Positions 1 to 10,821 of a stretch of 64,000 bases of DNA are shown here, piece by piece. The stretch's first letter is position 1, and each line of letters opens with the position of its first letter. Location of the stretch: contig JAKTNV010000011.1 in NCBI GenBank assembly GCA_022747635.1, positions 16,343,975-16,407,974 of the forward strand, given 5' to 3'. This DNA comes from Hetaerina americana (Eukaryota > Arthropoda > Insecta > Odonata > Calopterygidae). The notes under the pieces were generated by a model that searched no databases, was not told where the DNA came from, and was given only the letters and a program-made list of their open reading frames with translations. Position numbers and translations under genes: made by a program.

Positions 1-800
1 GAATGGATTCAATGCAAACCTAGGGAGTTCTAATTAAAGCCGTTGTCTGCGACGACTGATCAAGTCAAAGTGAAAAAACGCCTCAAGATATTAATTATAG
101 ACCACTGTGATTACTATTTTCAGCCGCCGAACTATGTTCAGCGATCAAAATCGCGACTAAAGCTCCACATTAACTTTTACACCGCAACTAATGTCATTTG
201 TTTCGCACACTGCTCGTCATAATATATTCCTAGGAGGTGATATTGCTAGCTAGAAAAGGGAGTTTAGAGTATATTGTTCATGGGATTGGAATTGGGAGTA
301 GAATATGGAGTGAGAGCATAGACCTGAATATACTTAAGAATTAGGGATGGGCGACTGGGCGTGATTTTGGAATGACTCAGAAATGAAATTCCCACGCCGA
401 AACGGAAACAATTACCCACATTGGAATCAATGATGCCCTTGAGCAGTGGTCCGGAACCTCGGCATTTGAACTGGGAATGTTAGTAAATGCAAACATCCGG
501 CAAATACATGCACGTGGAGACGTATCGTAAAAATAATATAACTGAATGCTTTTTGCGAACATACTATTTTTAAGGTAGGGTTGAGGTTTTATGTTACGCT
601 TTCCCTTAAACAACTTACTAGGAAGAAGAGATAACTGGAGAGACGCAAAACGGAAAGTAAATTTATGCAAACAATTATCAGAATGCCAGTATAAGAATTA
701 GGAGACGTTTCAATAAGCAAGTTATCATACCAAAATAATATAAATTAATCATATTCATTACACTAAGTATTGCGCACTAAACTGATGTGAAACAAAGTTG
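1..800. other. AT-rich non-coding stretch
   Basis: I see no gene, RNA or clear repeat here. Short open frames exist but have no recognisable motifs or codon structure. The stretch ends at the 3' tail of the LINE fragment that follows. Confidence 0.5.
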
Positions 801-805
801 AATAG

Positions 806-1441
806 ATGAAATCTACATCTACATCTACTTAATACCCCGCAAGCCGCCGCAAGGGCGTGTGGCGGGGGGTGCTATACCACCCATAATTTAGAAAAGAAAA
901 AGAAAAAAAAACCGCATGCAAATAACGACAAAATCATATATAAAAAAAACATGGCATACATTCATGCATGAACACTTACACCCCACACACATGCAAACAC
1001 TCTAACTACCAACTAACATACACATGCACCTGAAAGTATACCTAACATCTCTATAGTGTTTAATTTTGTTCAGACTTGTAAATTCAACGTTTTTAATATT
1101 TCTAAAGTGACTTCGGTTTCTTGCTATTATGATTACTGATTGTTCGGGGAAAGAATGAGTATTTGTACCTATCTGTCTTGGAATCTATCTCCCTTAGTTT
1201 ATCTTTGTGGTCTGATCTACCTAAGTAGTGTGGGGCCATTATAATTCCTTCAGTGTCATATTTAAACTCGTTTGTTCTGAACCTTTCTAAAAGTCTAAGC
1301 CTCGCTTGTTCTCTCCGCACTTCAAGTCGTTCCCAGCCTAAATCCCCTAAGAGACCTGTCACACTTGTGTTTTTATCATAACAATTTTTAACGAATCTAG
1401 CGGATTTTCTCTGGACTTTATCTAATTCTTTTTAAAATATT
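806..1441 (-). pseudogene. CR1-like LINE 3' end (LINE-A), truncated
   Basis: Read on the minus strand, the region begins next to the tRNA with residues of the type ELDKVQRKSARFV, then SVTGLLGDLGWERLEVRREQ, and continues to YKYSFFPRTI. This order (L..VQR..ARFV, then SVT..L..LGW..L..RR...RL, then T..YK.SFFPRTI) is the usual C-terminal tail of CR1/L2/Jockey-type reverse transcriptases. No RT catalytic domain is present, so this is a 5'-truncated copy, as is typical for target-primed LINE insertions. The 3' UTR on the minus strand is GC-rich (about 815-880) and ends in short TAGATG-like repeats at 808-830, as expected for a CR1-type microsatellite tail. The frame 1102-1362 is open but has no start of its own. 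The 5' truncation point lies at the 3' base of the tRNA-Asp gene. The family is inferred from motifs only. Confidence 0.75.
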
Positions 1442-1513
1442 CTCCCCGGAGGGGAATCGAACCCCGGTCTCCCGCGTGACAGGCGGGGATACTGACCACT
1501 ATACTACCAAGGA
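1442..1513 (-). tRNA. tRNA-Asp (anticodon GTC)
   Basis: The 72-nt minus-strand sequence folds as a standard cloverleaf. The acceptor stem TCCTTGG pairs with CCGGGGA over 7 pairs, two of them G-T, followed by discriminator G. Box A is TAGTATAGTGGTCAGTA and box B is GGTTCGATTCC. The anticodon stem CCGCC/GGCGG type closes a loop containing TGTCACG with GTC at positions 34-36. The body is nearly identical to the conserved metazoan tRNA-Asp. The one flaw is a C-T mismatch at the outer pair of the T stem. The two changes seen near the T-stem/acceptor border are partly compensated in the acceptor stem. A TTTT run follows about 8 bases after the 3' end on the minus strand and could terminate Pol III. 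It could be a functional gene or a slightly decayed copy. Confidence 0.88.
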
Positions 1514-1543
1514 CTTAAAGGAAATAGACAGTCCCACCTTTTA

Positions 1544-1693
1544 ACTTTTTTTGGGATTTCCTGCCGATTAATGCATTACATTTTCAAAATAGAACGTTCC
1601 GTTCTTTCTATTGAGAACGTGGTCAACGACCGAAGAACGAAACGTGGTCTTTAAAAAAATGGCAAACATAAAACAGGAAATCCCGAAAAAAAT
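1544..1693. repeat. Small inverted-repeat element (MITE-like) upstream of tRNA-Asp
   Basis: Arms of about 18 bp are visible: TTTGGGATTTCCTG at 1550-1563 and its complement CAGGAAATCCCGAAA at 1674-1688. An inner AACGTTCC-rich segment of about 110 bp separates them and carries a further inverted repeat around GAACG. No coding capacity. It lies about 30 bp upstream of the tRNA in the tRNA's own orientation. The class is unassigned. Confidence 0.45.
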
Positions 1694-1699
1694 GTACAG

Positions 1700-2980
1700 G
1701 TACAGCGTGAACATTTAATCAAAAATATTTACGTATCATTTAATGCTAATTCTTTTTCGTCATTATAAATTATTCATCTTACATCCCTCTATATACGGCC
1801 AAAGTATTTTTCCATTGTTCTTTACTTTGGTACATTGCGAGCAAAATAGCCCGTACTGTACCAAGCTGTAATTTTACTCGTATTTTGCGCTATTTTTATC
1901 TTATGTTCATAAGAAATTATTTGCGTCTCCCTGCGCGGTAAATCCATCTAGTTCTTCTTTCCCGTATTTACCGTCTCCAAACGGTTTTTCCTTTTCTGCG
2001 AATCTGTAGACCTCCTCGTCTCTTTTTCTTATCTCTCCATTTAATCTCCAGAACCTGCCTCCAGCATCCGGCTCCCATTCTTCTTTGTCCTCGTCTTCCA
2101 TGTCTCTGATCCATAGACTCCACACGAATGTGGTCACGTGCTGTTTCTTTGCTGCCGTAGCAGTAACTTCTCCGTCGTAATCGCCTTCTCAGACAGAGCC
2201 GCTCAGTGCTGTATGAGAAAAATTCCACTCACCCTAGTTACTCTCCTCACAGTGAAATATCCCCCTCAAACTCTTCCCTTCATTATTATTTACCTCAGTT
2301 AAATAATATAGGGTTCATGCCAACTCTGAAAGGTGATACTTTTTAGTTCTGATGAAAAAAAGAACCCATATTTGACTCTCAAGGAGATATAAATATCTCT
2401 TTATTGATTATAATTAGTTTGAACTGATTCTTGAATACGTAACATGAGGATTTTTTCTAGAAATGTTCAACAATTTTTCATTTCACAGTCATGAGGGAAG
2501 ACAAAGGAGAGATATTTATGAAGTCCAGAAGAATACCTATTAGCATGCTTGAGATTTATTCCAATCCCAGACTTAATATCCCCTTTTTTTCCTTTCATGA
2601 TCGAAAAAAATGGACGAATTCATTGTCAAAATCCCGTTTCGTGATCATTATAAATCGAAGGCTCGAAGAAAACGGGTCTTTGAACTTCCCCTGGGTGCAA
2701 TAAAGGATCCTTCCATCGCACCTGTTTCGCTTACTGTTGAAGGAGGGGTTGTGAATGGTAGGCGAAGATGAGAAATAGGATTGGAGTTTCAGTGCAACGT
2801 AAGAGATTTGGCTCGACCATCAAGTGAGGGCACGCAGGCAAAAGTTAATAATCCAACCGGATGATTCGATTTTTGATACATCACTAGGTTAGATTATGAC
2901 AAAGTATTTTTCATTATTAGTTGGTAGTCGACCGTATAATGCATGCATTTGGGTGGACACAGACTGATCATTGCTACATT
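1700..2980. other. Non-coding stretch
   Basis: No recognisable gene. A minus-strand frame at 1907-2137 is rich in Glu, Asp, Lys and Arg (for example RDMEDEDKEEWEPD) and could be a decayed protein fragment, but it matches no family I know. The rest is AT-rich. Confidence 0.4.
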
Positions 2981-2982
2981 TC

Positions 2983-3420
2983 TTAGATTCGTCCAACAAG
3001 AGACAACTGACAGCCCACACTACAAAAAACCCTTCTCCGAAATCCGTATACATCTCTTTTCATTCCGCCCAACATGCCTATCCTTTTCCTACCCCTTTCT
3101 CGTTGGCATAACATCCTCCCCCAAATCACAATCTTCAACATTCCATCCTCAGTTAAAATTATCCACATCCACCTTTTCTGCCTTCTATGGATTTCTACTA
3201 ACAATCCCCTCTCCTCCCCACCATGCATAGCGCTCCATCGCTTGTTTTCCTTTCCATCCATTTCACCTTTTCCATCCTTCTCCACACTCACACCACCTAC
3301 CCACCAAGCCAACAATCTATGCCTATCATCTTCCTTCATAGACCAGGTTACTCAGCCGTGCGAAACTACGTTCAATGTTAAAGTTTACACTAGTCTTGCC
3401 TTATCCTTATTCAAGGTCCC
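2983..3420 (-). pseudogene. LINE-B (RTE/jockey-like) C-terminal fragment
   Basis: Minus-strand translation gives GTLNKDKARLV, then VTWSMKEDDRH, then RRQKRWMWIILTEDGMLK and GRKRIGMLGGMKR. These align in order with the better preserved copy at 47086-47496 (GTLSKDIKKRFVKT, ETWSLKQEDRR, RRQEKWMKGVLTGSGMLE, GRNRIGMLDGMK). This block lies C-terminal to the RT in arthropod non-LTR elements with an AP-endonuclease/RT ORF. It contains frameshifts and stops and has no catalytic residues. It is a dead fragment. Confidence 0.7.
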
Positions 3421-3424
3421 TAAC

Positions 3425-5020
3425 AATGTTACATTGCAGTTAGAGCAATTTCTGTCAACAAATACTAGCAATATACGTTGCATTAATATAAAAGGTATCC
3501 AATTGTTATTAACTATGTTCTTGAAAGATTTTATGAAATTACGACTGAATTAATTCAAGGTATAAGCCAAGCGTCTATGCAGATAGCACGTTCTGACTAT
3601 ATAATTTTGTAAAAATTATTTAGTTAGATAGACTGCTGGCATATCCAGATTGAGCCTAACGACATTCAAAACTGTCAAAATCTAAAGATATTCTTTCTCT
3701 GTAGGATTATTTTCGTTTAAGCTAGACCGGAGATCATATAACATTGATTGATACTACTCGTTTCTCCTGGTATTCGCCCTTGAGAAAGATTTGAATCTTC
3801 ACTTCAATCAATTCTCAGGGGACATTCACCTTCTAAAACTGCCCGTTACTCCGACTCAAAAAGGCTAACATCGGGATGCTACATCCGGGTGCGGAAAATA
3901 CACAAGAGAAAATACCGGAGAGAAAAATGCATACATTTTCGGTACTCCTCTGGGAATTAGCAAAAGAATAATTTCTTCAGGGGAAATGCGACGAGGTAAT
4001 GGACGATCGAAGGACAAACCTTTACAATCAGATAAAAGGGTGGTGTGTCACAACATTTCCGAATAAATGATACGTTTGCGAAAGCTGCAGCCACAACGCA
4101 TTGCGCGTTCCGTTGCATTAAGTGGAAGAGGCGCGACGTATGAAATGGATAGACACGAGACGAATGGCCGAGAAAAGGAGAGACGACGGGAAATAAAAGC
4201 CCTTTATCAAATGGGCTTCGCATGCAGTTCCCAATTCGAGAGTATTACACTTTAATGCACTTAACAGAATATGTACGTAATTTATTTTTCCCAGAAGTTG
4301 AAGTCGCCTTACGGGAAAATGTTGAATCTGGGCGCAAAAAAAAAGAATCTGACAGCCTGTTGACAATGAATTTTTAAGGACAAGGGAAATGAAACTCGAC
4401 AACATAAATTGAATTAATTTGGGCCACGGACAGTGAAATATGGACTGCGTTTACAACTTTTAATTTGAAACATGAAGGTTGGGTTGTGATCAATTAAGGA
4501 TAGAGATGAGCTATCGTAAGAACGATAAAAAACAATATTTTTCCCCAAAGAGGTTTAAGATGTAAAATGGCCAGTGTCAAGTTTTAATGCATTGAGAATG
4601 ATATTCATTCAAGGCAATCCACCAGTTAAAGGTAGGTTTTTACGGTATCAACCATCTATTATGCCCTACGTATCACGTGCACTTCATGTGAATTGCCCTA
4701 CTTTCTTTATTTCTTTGTAAGTCCTGCATGATTTCCAAAAAGCCTATTTTCTTTCTTCCTTTCCACCGCTTACCTAAATCTTCCCTCACGACTTTTAGCA
4801 TCCCATTTAACTTTCATTATTATCTCCATCTTATTTCTTTATCTTCTTCGAATTACCCTCAGAACCATTCCATCTTCTCAAATCATATTCAAAACCCCAC
4901 CGCCATAATTCTCTCTACAAATTAATTTCCAACTTACTCTTTCCATTATTCTCCACACCCAATTTCCAAAGCTCACCCAGTGTAGACTCAACGTATATGT
5001 GGCAAATTCTGAGTAGTATT
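3425..5020. other. Non-coding stretch
   Basis: No gene is supported. A pyrimidine-rich stretch at about 4730-4985 on the plus strand weakly resembles the antisense of the LINE-B C-terminal block (ATTCTCCACACCCA near 4950 compared with 47350), but it is too diverged to call. Confidence 0.35.
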
Positions 5021-5025
5021 ATAGA

Positions 5026-5355
5026 GTGAAAAATGAATTCCTAAACAAAAGATTTTAGGATTTGCACTGCGGTACTTCCACATGCCGAGGAATAATAAAA
5101 ATGCAGGTCTACCAATAAATTTTATTCAACTTCTAGGATCTACGTTTCTACAAATGTTGACGGTATCTGGCGATATGATAACATTTGATATAGTAAAAAA
5201 TGAATTCCTAAACAAAAGATTTTAGGATTTGTACTGTGGTACTTCTACATGCCGAGGAATAATAAAAATGCAGGTCTACCAATAAATTTTATTCAACTTC
5301 CAGGATCTACGTTTCTACAAATTTTGTCGATATCTGGCGATATGATAACATTTGT
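5026..5355. repeat. Two-unit tandem repeat, period 167 bp
   Basis: The unit beginning AAAATGAATTCCTAAACAAA recurs 167 bp later (GAATTC at 5035 and at 5202). Both units carry TTTTAGGATTTG, ATGCCGAGGAATAATAAAAA, TAAATTTTATTCAACTTC and TGGCGATATGATAACATTTG, with only a few substitutions. Nearby, ACGTTTCTACAAATG in the first unit and its complement just after the second unit add an inverted component. It could be a local duplication or a two-monomer satellite remnant. Confidence 0.8.
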
Positions 5356-5359
5356 AGAA

Positions 5360-7255
5360 ACGTATATCGAGGAAATATAATACAATTTCGTAGTGGAATT
5401 GTCTTCTTATTAAGCCTGGAGCAGAATGATTGTTGAAACACTTTATTGATAAAATCTAACGATATCAAAGAGAATAATAATGTGGAACAAAAATTGCCGG
5501 TTCGTTTAGTAAAAGAAGCCATGATTAATTTCAGAATTTAACAGGGGGCATATGTGCTGAATTCGTAACCATAGCTAATGCTACTTTGTGCCAAAGCGTT
5601 AAGGAATAAGAGTATTTGGGGATGGAAAACAAACATGTTAATACCGACCTGCTACTTGCAGCAAAGAAATTTTCTAGAGATACAGAGGATCTAAGTTTTT
5701 TTTTCGCTGAAAAGTATTGAAAGGAGATCGGAAGTGTCACGTGTATTCCCTCATCGCTGATAGAGGTATCATTGTTAGATTCGCTTTCCTTAAGATGTAA
5801 ATGTTATTTTTGAAACTTGAAAACTTTCGTAAATTAATGTTAGCTAAACGTTTTTCTTTTAGTTGAACTTTGAAGATGTCACGCAATGAGGATGCTTCGT
5901 GGTTTTCCCTGTTTGATTCAATTGTGCTACGTTCGCATCCCTGAGTTAGAGGCCTGGCGCAGAAGTAGGAAAGCTTTCCTGCATACATGAATAAATTTTC
6001 AAATGAAAAGTGATTACGTGGAAGCTGTAGGTTTTTAAATTTTTATTGAAGAACTACACTACTCTCTCTCTCTCGAAATAAAAATGTCCGGATGAGGTGT
6101 TTTTCTCTATTAGCATTTTTCACAAAGCAGTGAAAAATCTAACGCTTCCCATTGGCAATGGCAAACTGGATAAATAGTCATAAACACAAGAACGCGAAAA
6201 CATCCTTTTTTGTGCGTAAGAAATTTTATCTGCGAATAATGGAAAAAACGAACACTGTTTTCAGTTACGAAAAGTGTAAACTTAAGGTTCTTTAATAATT
6301 TAATTATTTTTGCTATGGTGGGGAGTTTTATATTAGGGTTGCCATTTTCTTTTTTAAGCATAATTAAAGATTGCTATCATGACACATTGCGCATGTTAAA
6401 CAAATCGATGTAAATATTAAAACATGAATGAAAACTGGTATGTACTGAGAAGCCTAATGGGTTAACAGGATGGTATGGTTTATTGATTTGAATTTACAAA
6501 AATGAAAATGCGGGAATCAAATGGAAGTTTTAGATTTGGTAAGCTTCATATATCGACCTAAGGAAAAAAAGCTGAAATATATTTTAACTGCGTCATAAGC
6601 CCACGCGCAAAATAAAATTGATCGAGAAGTACAACCAATAGGGTTCCTCGGAATAATTTAGGCACTAAGCGCTTAAAGAGTACGGTGACATAAAAGCGAT
6701 AAGGTGACGACGTTGCGAAATAACATGAATTGAGAGGTGAATTAAAATTGAGAAGAGACGTGGGGATTAGTTGCGCCGACACCTTATACGGAAACAAAAG
6801 TGGTCAAGCCTACGCAAACGACAAACACTTGGTTCTCACGAAAGAACTGAGAAAACAGAAAACGAAAGCATTTAGTAAAAAAACACCCTGGACTTTAATG
6901 ACCGCGGCTTTAATAACGCTGGACGAGATCATCCAGTAAATGGACGCATAGCAATAACAAACGCCGCGCCGCTGGGACTACGAATGCGGATTATACCAGG
7001 CGGAGTGTGTTATCGTATTCCGTCTTCCTAGGATGACTCAGATCCATACAAATTCAAACATATTTATGTTTTATGCTTTCATCCATATGAGTTCGTTGAC
7101 GCGGTAGTATATTACTAATAATAATATTGAAAGTAAGGAAAGACGAACTTTCAACTCAAGATATGTCAAAAATCAACTATTTCACATAATCAGTATCAAT
7201 TGGTATGTTTTGCAAGTGAGCAGAAACAACTTTAATTTTCATAACATTACTATCG
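5360..7255. other. Non-coding stretch
   Basis: No gene, RNA or clear repeat recognised. A short (TC)n run lies at about 6061-6074. Confidence 0.4.
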
Positions 7256-7257
7256 TA

Positions 7258-7478
7258 GACGTGGTAGTCCAGTAGGAGCGCTGAACTACTGTTTGGATGG
7301 CCCCGGTTCGATTCCCGTGGGCACCCTAAGCTTCAGCCAACCTGCGTGATTTTTTTGGGTGCCAGATCTTCTAAGAAAACCACAGGAGGAAAAGTGAAAG
7401 GAGCTGGTCTTCCTCATTACCCTCTTAATGTGTGAATTTCCACCCGCCGCTGGGCTTAGCATGAGCTCTACTCTAAAC
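7258..7478 (+). repeat. SINE-A copy (tRNA-headed), diverged
   Basis: The head has a box A-like TGGTAGTCCAGTAGGAGCGC and a box B-like CGGTTCGATTCCCG, as in tRNA-derived Pol III promoters. The body shares CAGATCTTC, a GGAGCTGG-type segment, TGTGTGAATTTC and GCTGGGCTTAG with copies at 55140-55408 and 60973-61213. It has lost the distal tail (the part ending CCGACCTTCGGG). Non-autonomous; presumed mobilised by a LINE. Confidence 0.72.
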
Positions 7479-7679
7479 TATGAAACCAATCTTCTGGCAA
7501 ACAGTGGTGGTTTTTCCAGGAGCCTATACATATATAGTATTATGTGTTATTATGGGTAGCCTACCGGTTAAGATGGTTTTCGAAGGGTAGACAAACTAAC
7601 CACGATAAATATCTAGGTAAGCCTTAGTGATCAGGACATGACGCGACACTCTGTGATACATTAAACCCTTCTTCAAACC

Positions 7680-7790
7680 CGCATACTTTCTGCCTCTCTT
7701 TATCCCGTCCAGCTTGTCTAATCTCTTACTTCTCCTAACTTGTTTCCATAATACTCTCCCCTCGATGACAGTGTCGAAACTTTATCAGCA
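7680..7790 (-). pseudogene. LINE-B C-terminal remnant (short)
   Basis: CTCTTTATCCCGTCC...CTTCTCCTAAC...ATACTCTCCCCTCGATGACAG matches in order the plus-strand text of the LINE-B copy at 47120-47205 (CTTCATCCCGTCC...TTGCCTAAC...ATTCTCCCCTCTATTACAG). The coding sense is minus. About 100 bp survive, and no function is expected. Confidence 0.5.
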
Positions 7791-7794
7791 AGGC

Positions 7795-9755
7795 TACATC
7801 AACTTTTTACAACACACCATCAATTTCATCGTGTTTTATACATAACTTTAAAGCAATGTAGGTAGTATCGTTAATCACCAGCATTATACACCTACCACTG
7901 TAGCTTTTAGTAATGGTAAATCGATTTTCACTTGATAAACGCAAAGCCAATGAAAAGAGTTTATAACCTTGGAGTCTCTCAGAGTCCGAATCAACATCAA
8001 AGGAAAGAACTTTAACATTTTCCACTGTCGAGTCAGCACGTCTTGTATACAGAAGAATGAAAATTGCATCGGTCCTTTCCAGTTTCCCACCTCACGACTT
8101 CCATTACTGCCGATCAAGAATAAAATATTCACTAAATCATGAATCATTGCCTCCTGCCGAATTCCAAAGAGCCAACTCTAAGAGTGATGGCACGTGCACA
8201 ACACAGTGCTTATATTTTCATTTATGCTAATTTATCAGGCGATAAATTTATATTATTAGACAGATGACATCATAAATACGGTACTGAATAAATATATAGT
8301 GTAAAAAACGAATTATGTGGTGAAAAAAGTCGGACATTTGTGTTAAAAACGTTTTTAGAAATTAAAATTGATACTTTCAGGATGAGGCTTGCAATGACAA
8401 AACCAGCAAAAATGTGTTTTTTAAGGTGTAGAAAGGAAAACTGGATTTTGGAAGATTATTATGTAATAGCAGCACATAAAATGAACTATATAAATATAAA
8501 TGGAGATTTAATCCTTATAATATCTCCCCATTCTTATTAACGATTGAATGAGGTTTAATGCTCCACATGCTATGATTCTCAGCCAGCTAATGAGTATAAT
8601 TGTCATTTAATTATTTTTTCTATCGACGACGAAGAAATATTTTTACTCAATGAGCATTGCACAGCTGGAATGAGTCTTCGTTACATTAGCTCAGTGTTGC
8701 CCGAATTCATGCACGCTTCACCGTCGTCTTTTTAACACCATCTGGATTGCATCACTTTACTTCTATTTACATAACATTTTTCTCGCTACCCCAATAACCT
8801 CCCTTACACAAATATAATCTAATATAATATGAGTCAACAATTACTTTTTTAATTTTCGCCCATGTGCCTCCTAAATTCACTTCGCGTTTCATCAGTAGTA
8901 GGTGGGATACATTTAATGGTCCCATAATAAAATATCAAGTCTCCCATTAAATTTCAAACCCAGTTACACTATCTTGTTCGTAAATATTAATTATTTCCAT
9001 GACGAGAAAAATTATGATATGTATATCTGAGTTGCAGACTTTTTTGGCTTAGCGGTATATTTAAGAGAAAATGTTTATTGTCTTATACTCCTAGAGAAAT
9101 ATTAAAAGTCTGAATGGGTAAAGGAAGGTAGCTGGTATTATAACCTTGCAAGCCAATCAGTTGGCAGCTATTCCTGGATGTCTAGGAAATTTTAAACTTT
9201 ATTTATAGGTTCACAACCTTAGGCAGTGGTGAGTACAATTTTTAATTTAAGCGCATCGTCCTTCCTTACAGTAACTCCACGGTGTATTTTCTAAACAATT
9301 ATCATTGAACATATTATGCTTCTCAATTCTCTTGAACTTCCATTATTTTCTTTGACCACTTTTTCCAAGTGTCTGTAGGGATGCGTTGAGGAGGAGAATT
9401 TTAATGGTCTCCATGCCCATGTCGATAAAAGTATCTATCTCTAAAAGGTGAGCATAAATTCTTGCCAGTGATCTCATTTGTTGAGGGTCTCCCATATTTC
9501 TGTCCATAAAAAACTCAGCAAGGGTAACAGAGTCGGTCAAAGAAACAGGAAAAGGGCGATAAAAAAAGGTCAGCAATTACATTTCAAATTAGAGTACTAA
9601 AATTGTCCGAGAAACGATTTAATCTGAGAGACACATGAAACAATTCTGCCCCTCCATCAGTAATTTCTCTTGGGTAAATCTGCATGTACCTCAATGATAT
9701 GAGCGACGATCTTTTCCACCGGGCACCTTACGCAATTGTCACCACTGATGCAAAC
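7795..9755. other. Non-coding stretch with one possible exon
   Basis: Mostly AT-rich with no recognisable gene. The minus-strand frame 9346-9576 (residues such as NMGDPQQMRSLARIYAHLLE) looks protein-like in composition and has possible acceptor AGs upstream, but I recognise no family. It is discussed as a weak finding rather than annotated as a gene. Confidence 0.3.
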
Positions 9756-9759
9756 GAGA

Positions 9760-10250
9760 AGTTATTCAACTCCGTTCTCATGTTTCCTTTTCCGATTCAC
9801 TCGAGGAAGAAGGCCGCGAAAAATTCGGTCCGACGCACGGGGGGAGGGAGTAGTCGCCGCCGAGAGAAATTCAAAGAAGTCGCTTCGTTGTTTTCGGCGG
9901 CGGCCTCTTGATCCAGTGACCATCGCTCGTACGACATGGGAATGTCTTGCGCGGGCCGCATAACTATTAATAACGGGAAATGAAAGCGAGGGCGGCGGCA
10001 CGCGATAAGAATAGCATTCGGCCCGACGGAAAAAAACCCTACTCACCTCTTACACCTTTCTCCTTTCTCCCCATCCCGTACGACGCCCTCCTCTTTTCAC
10101 TTTCATTTCCACGAAGTCCGATCGAGTTCGGCCCTCCTGAGTGTCGTCCTTCCATGGCTGCGCGCAGCTCGTGTTCAAACGTGCCGAATGACGGTGTAAA
10201 CTTTGCATCGAACGGAATCGGATATTTCCAATCCTATATCCCATATAAAT
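9760..10250. other. CpG-rich block
   Basis: CG dinucleotides are clearly denser here than in the surrounding AT-rich DNA (for example GTCGCCGCCGAG, CGGCGGCACGCGA). Overlapping frames on both strands reflect low stop-codon density and show no domain. It could be an unmethylated CpG island, a regulatory region or a 5' UTR. No TATA box or splice site convinces me. Confidence 0.35.
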
Positions 10251-10661
10251 GAGTCACTCTCACGCTCGGACTGACCACGATTCTTGCGTTGGCAACGTTC
10301 TCGCCATGCGACTGCTTATTTCCCATGTTTAGTTATCTGGATTATTCGGCACGATACACTGTAACCGTCGGAGCACCGAAAACATAAATCTACACTGACT
10401 AATAACATACGTGGACGACATCAAATTACGAAACCAAACTGGTATCATCATGTTATTCAAGTTAAAATGTGATGTTGGATTCAGCTGGGGTAACGTTTCG
10501 CCCAACTAAGATACAAGCAGACATCAGTGATCATGGAGTGCCTAAATGATTATAATCATGAGTAGAGTTAGGCTAATAGCCGTTTGAATACCAACCACAA
10601 CCCTCCATTTGACTTACGCTGAACCAACACGTTGCAACATTGAATTCACATTATACACAGA

Positions 10662-10821
10662 GTGAAATAAGACACTTCGCTTTTCCACAAGGAATTTTTT
10701 AATTACGACCTAGGTTTCGTTACAGCGTATCATCATCAGGTAACGCTTCAGGTTACGCTGTAGCGATACAATGGTCGTAATTAAAAAATTCTATGTGGAA
10801 AAGCAAAGCGTCTTCTTTTAT
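10662..10821. repeat. Foldback repeat with hammerhead-like centre
   Basis: The arms pair over about 60 bp. GCTTTTCCACAAGGAATTTT at 10679 faces its near-complement AAAAATTCTATGTGGAAAAGC ending at 10804, and TTAATTACGACC faces GGTCGTAATTAA. At the centre, the minus strand reads CCTGATGATGATACGC...AACGAAACC, that is CTGATGA, a short weak stem, then GAAAC, the order of a hammerhead ribozyme core. The right arm retains only a degraded GAAAC side. The same layout recurs near 25.8, 31.4, 35.7, 58.8 and 59.4 kb. Confidence 0.7.

Noticed and set aside
1907..2137. Acidic/basic minus-strand frame (RDMEDEDKEEWEPD...)
   Set aside because: It could be a decayed element ORF, but no family is recognised and no neighbouring motif supports it.
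3074..3553. 159-codon plus-strand frame
   Set aside because: It is the antisense of the LINE-B C-terminal fragment, whose minus-strand translation has the family motifs.
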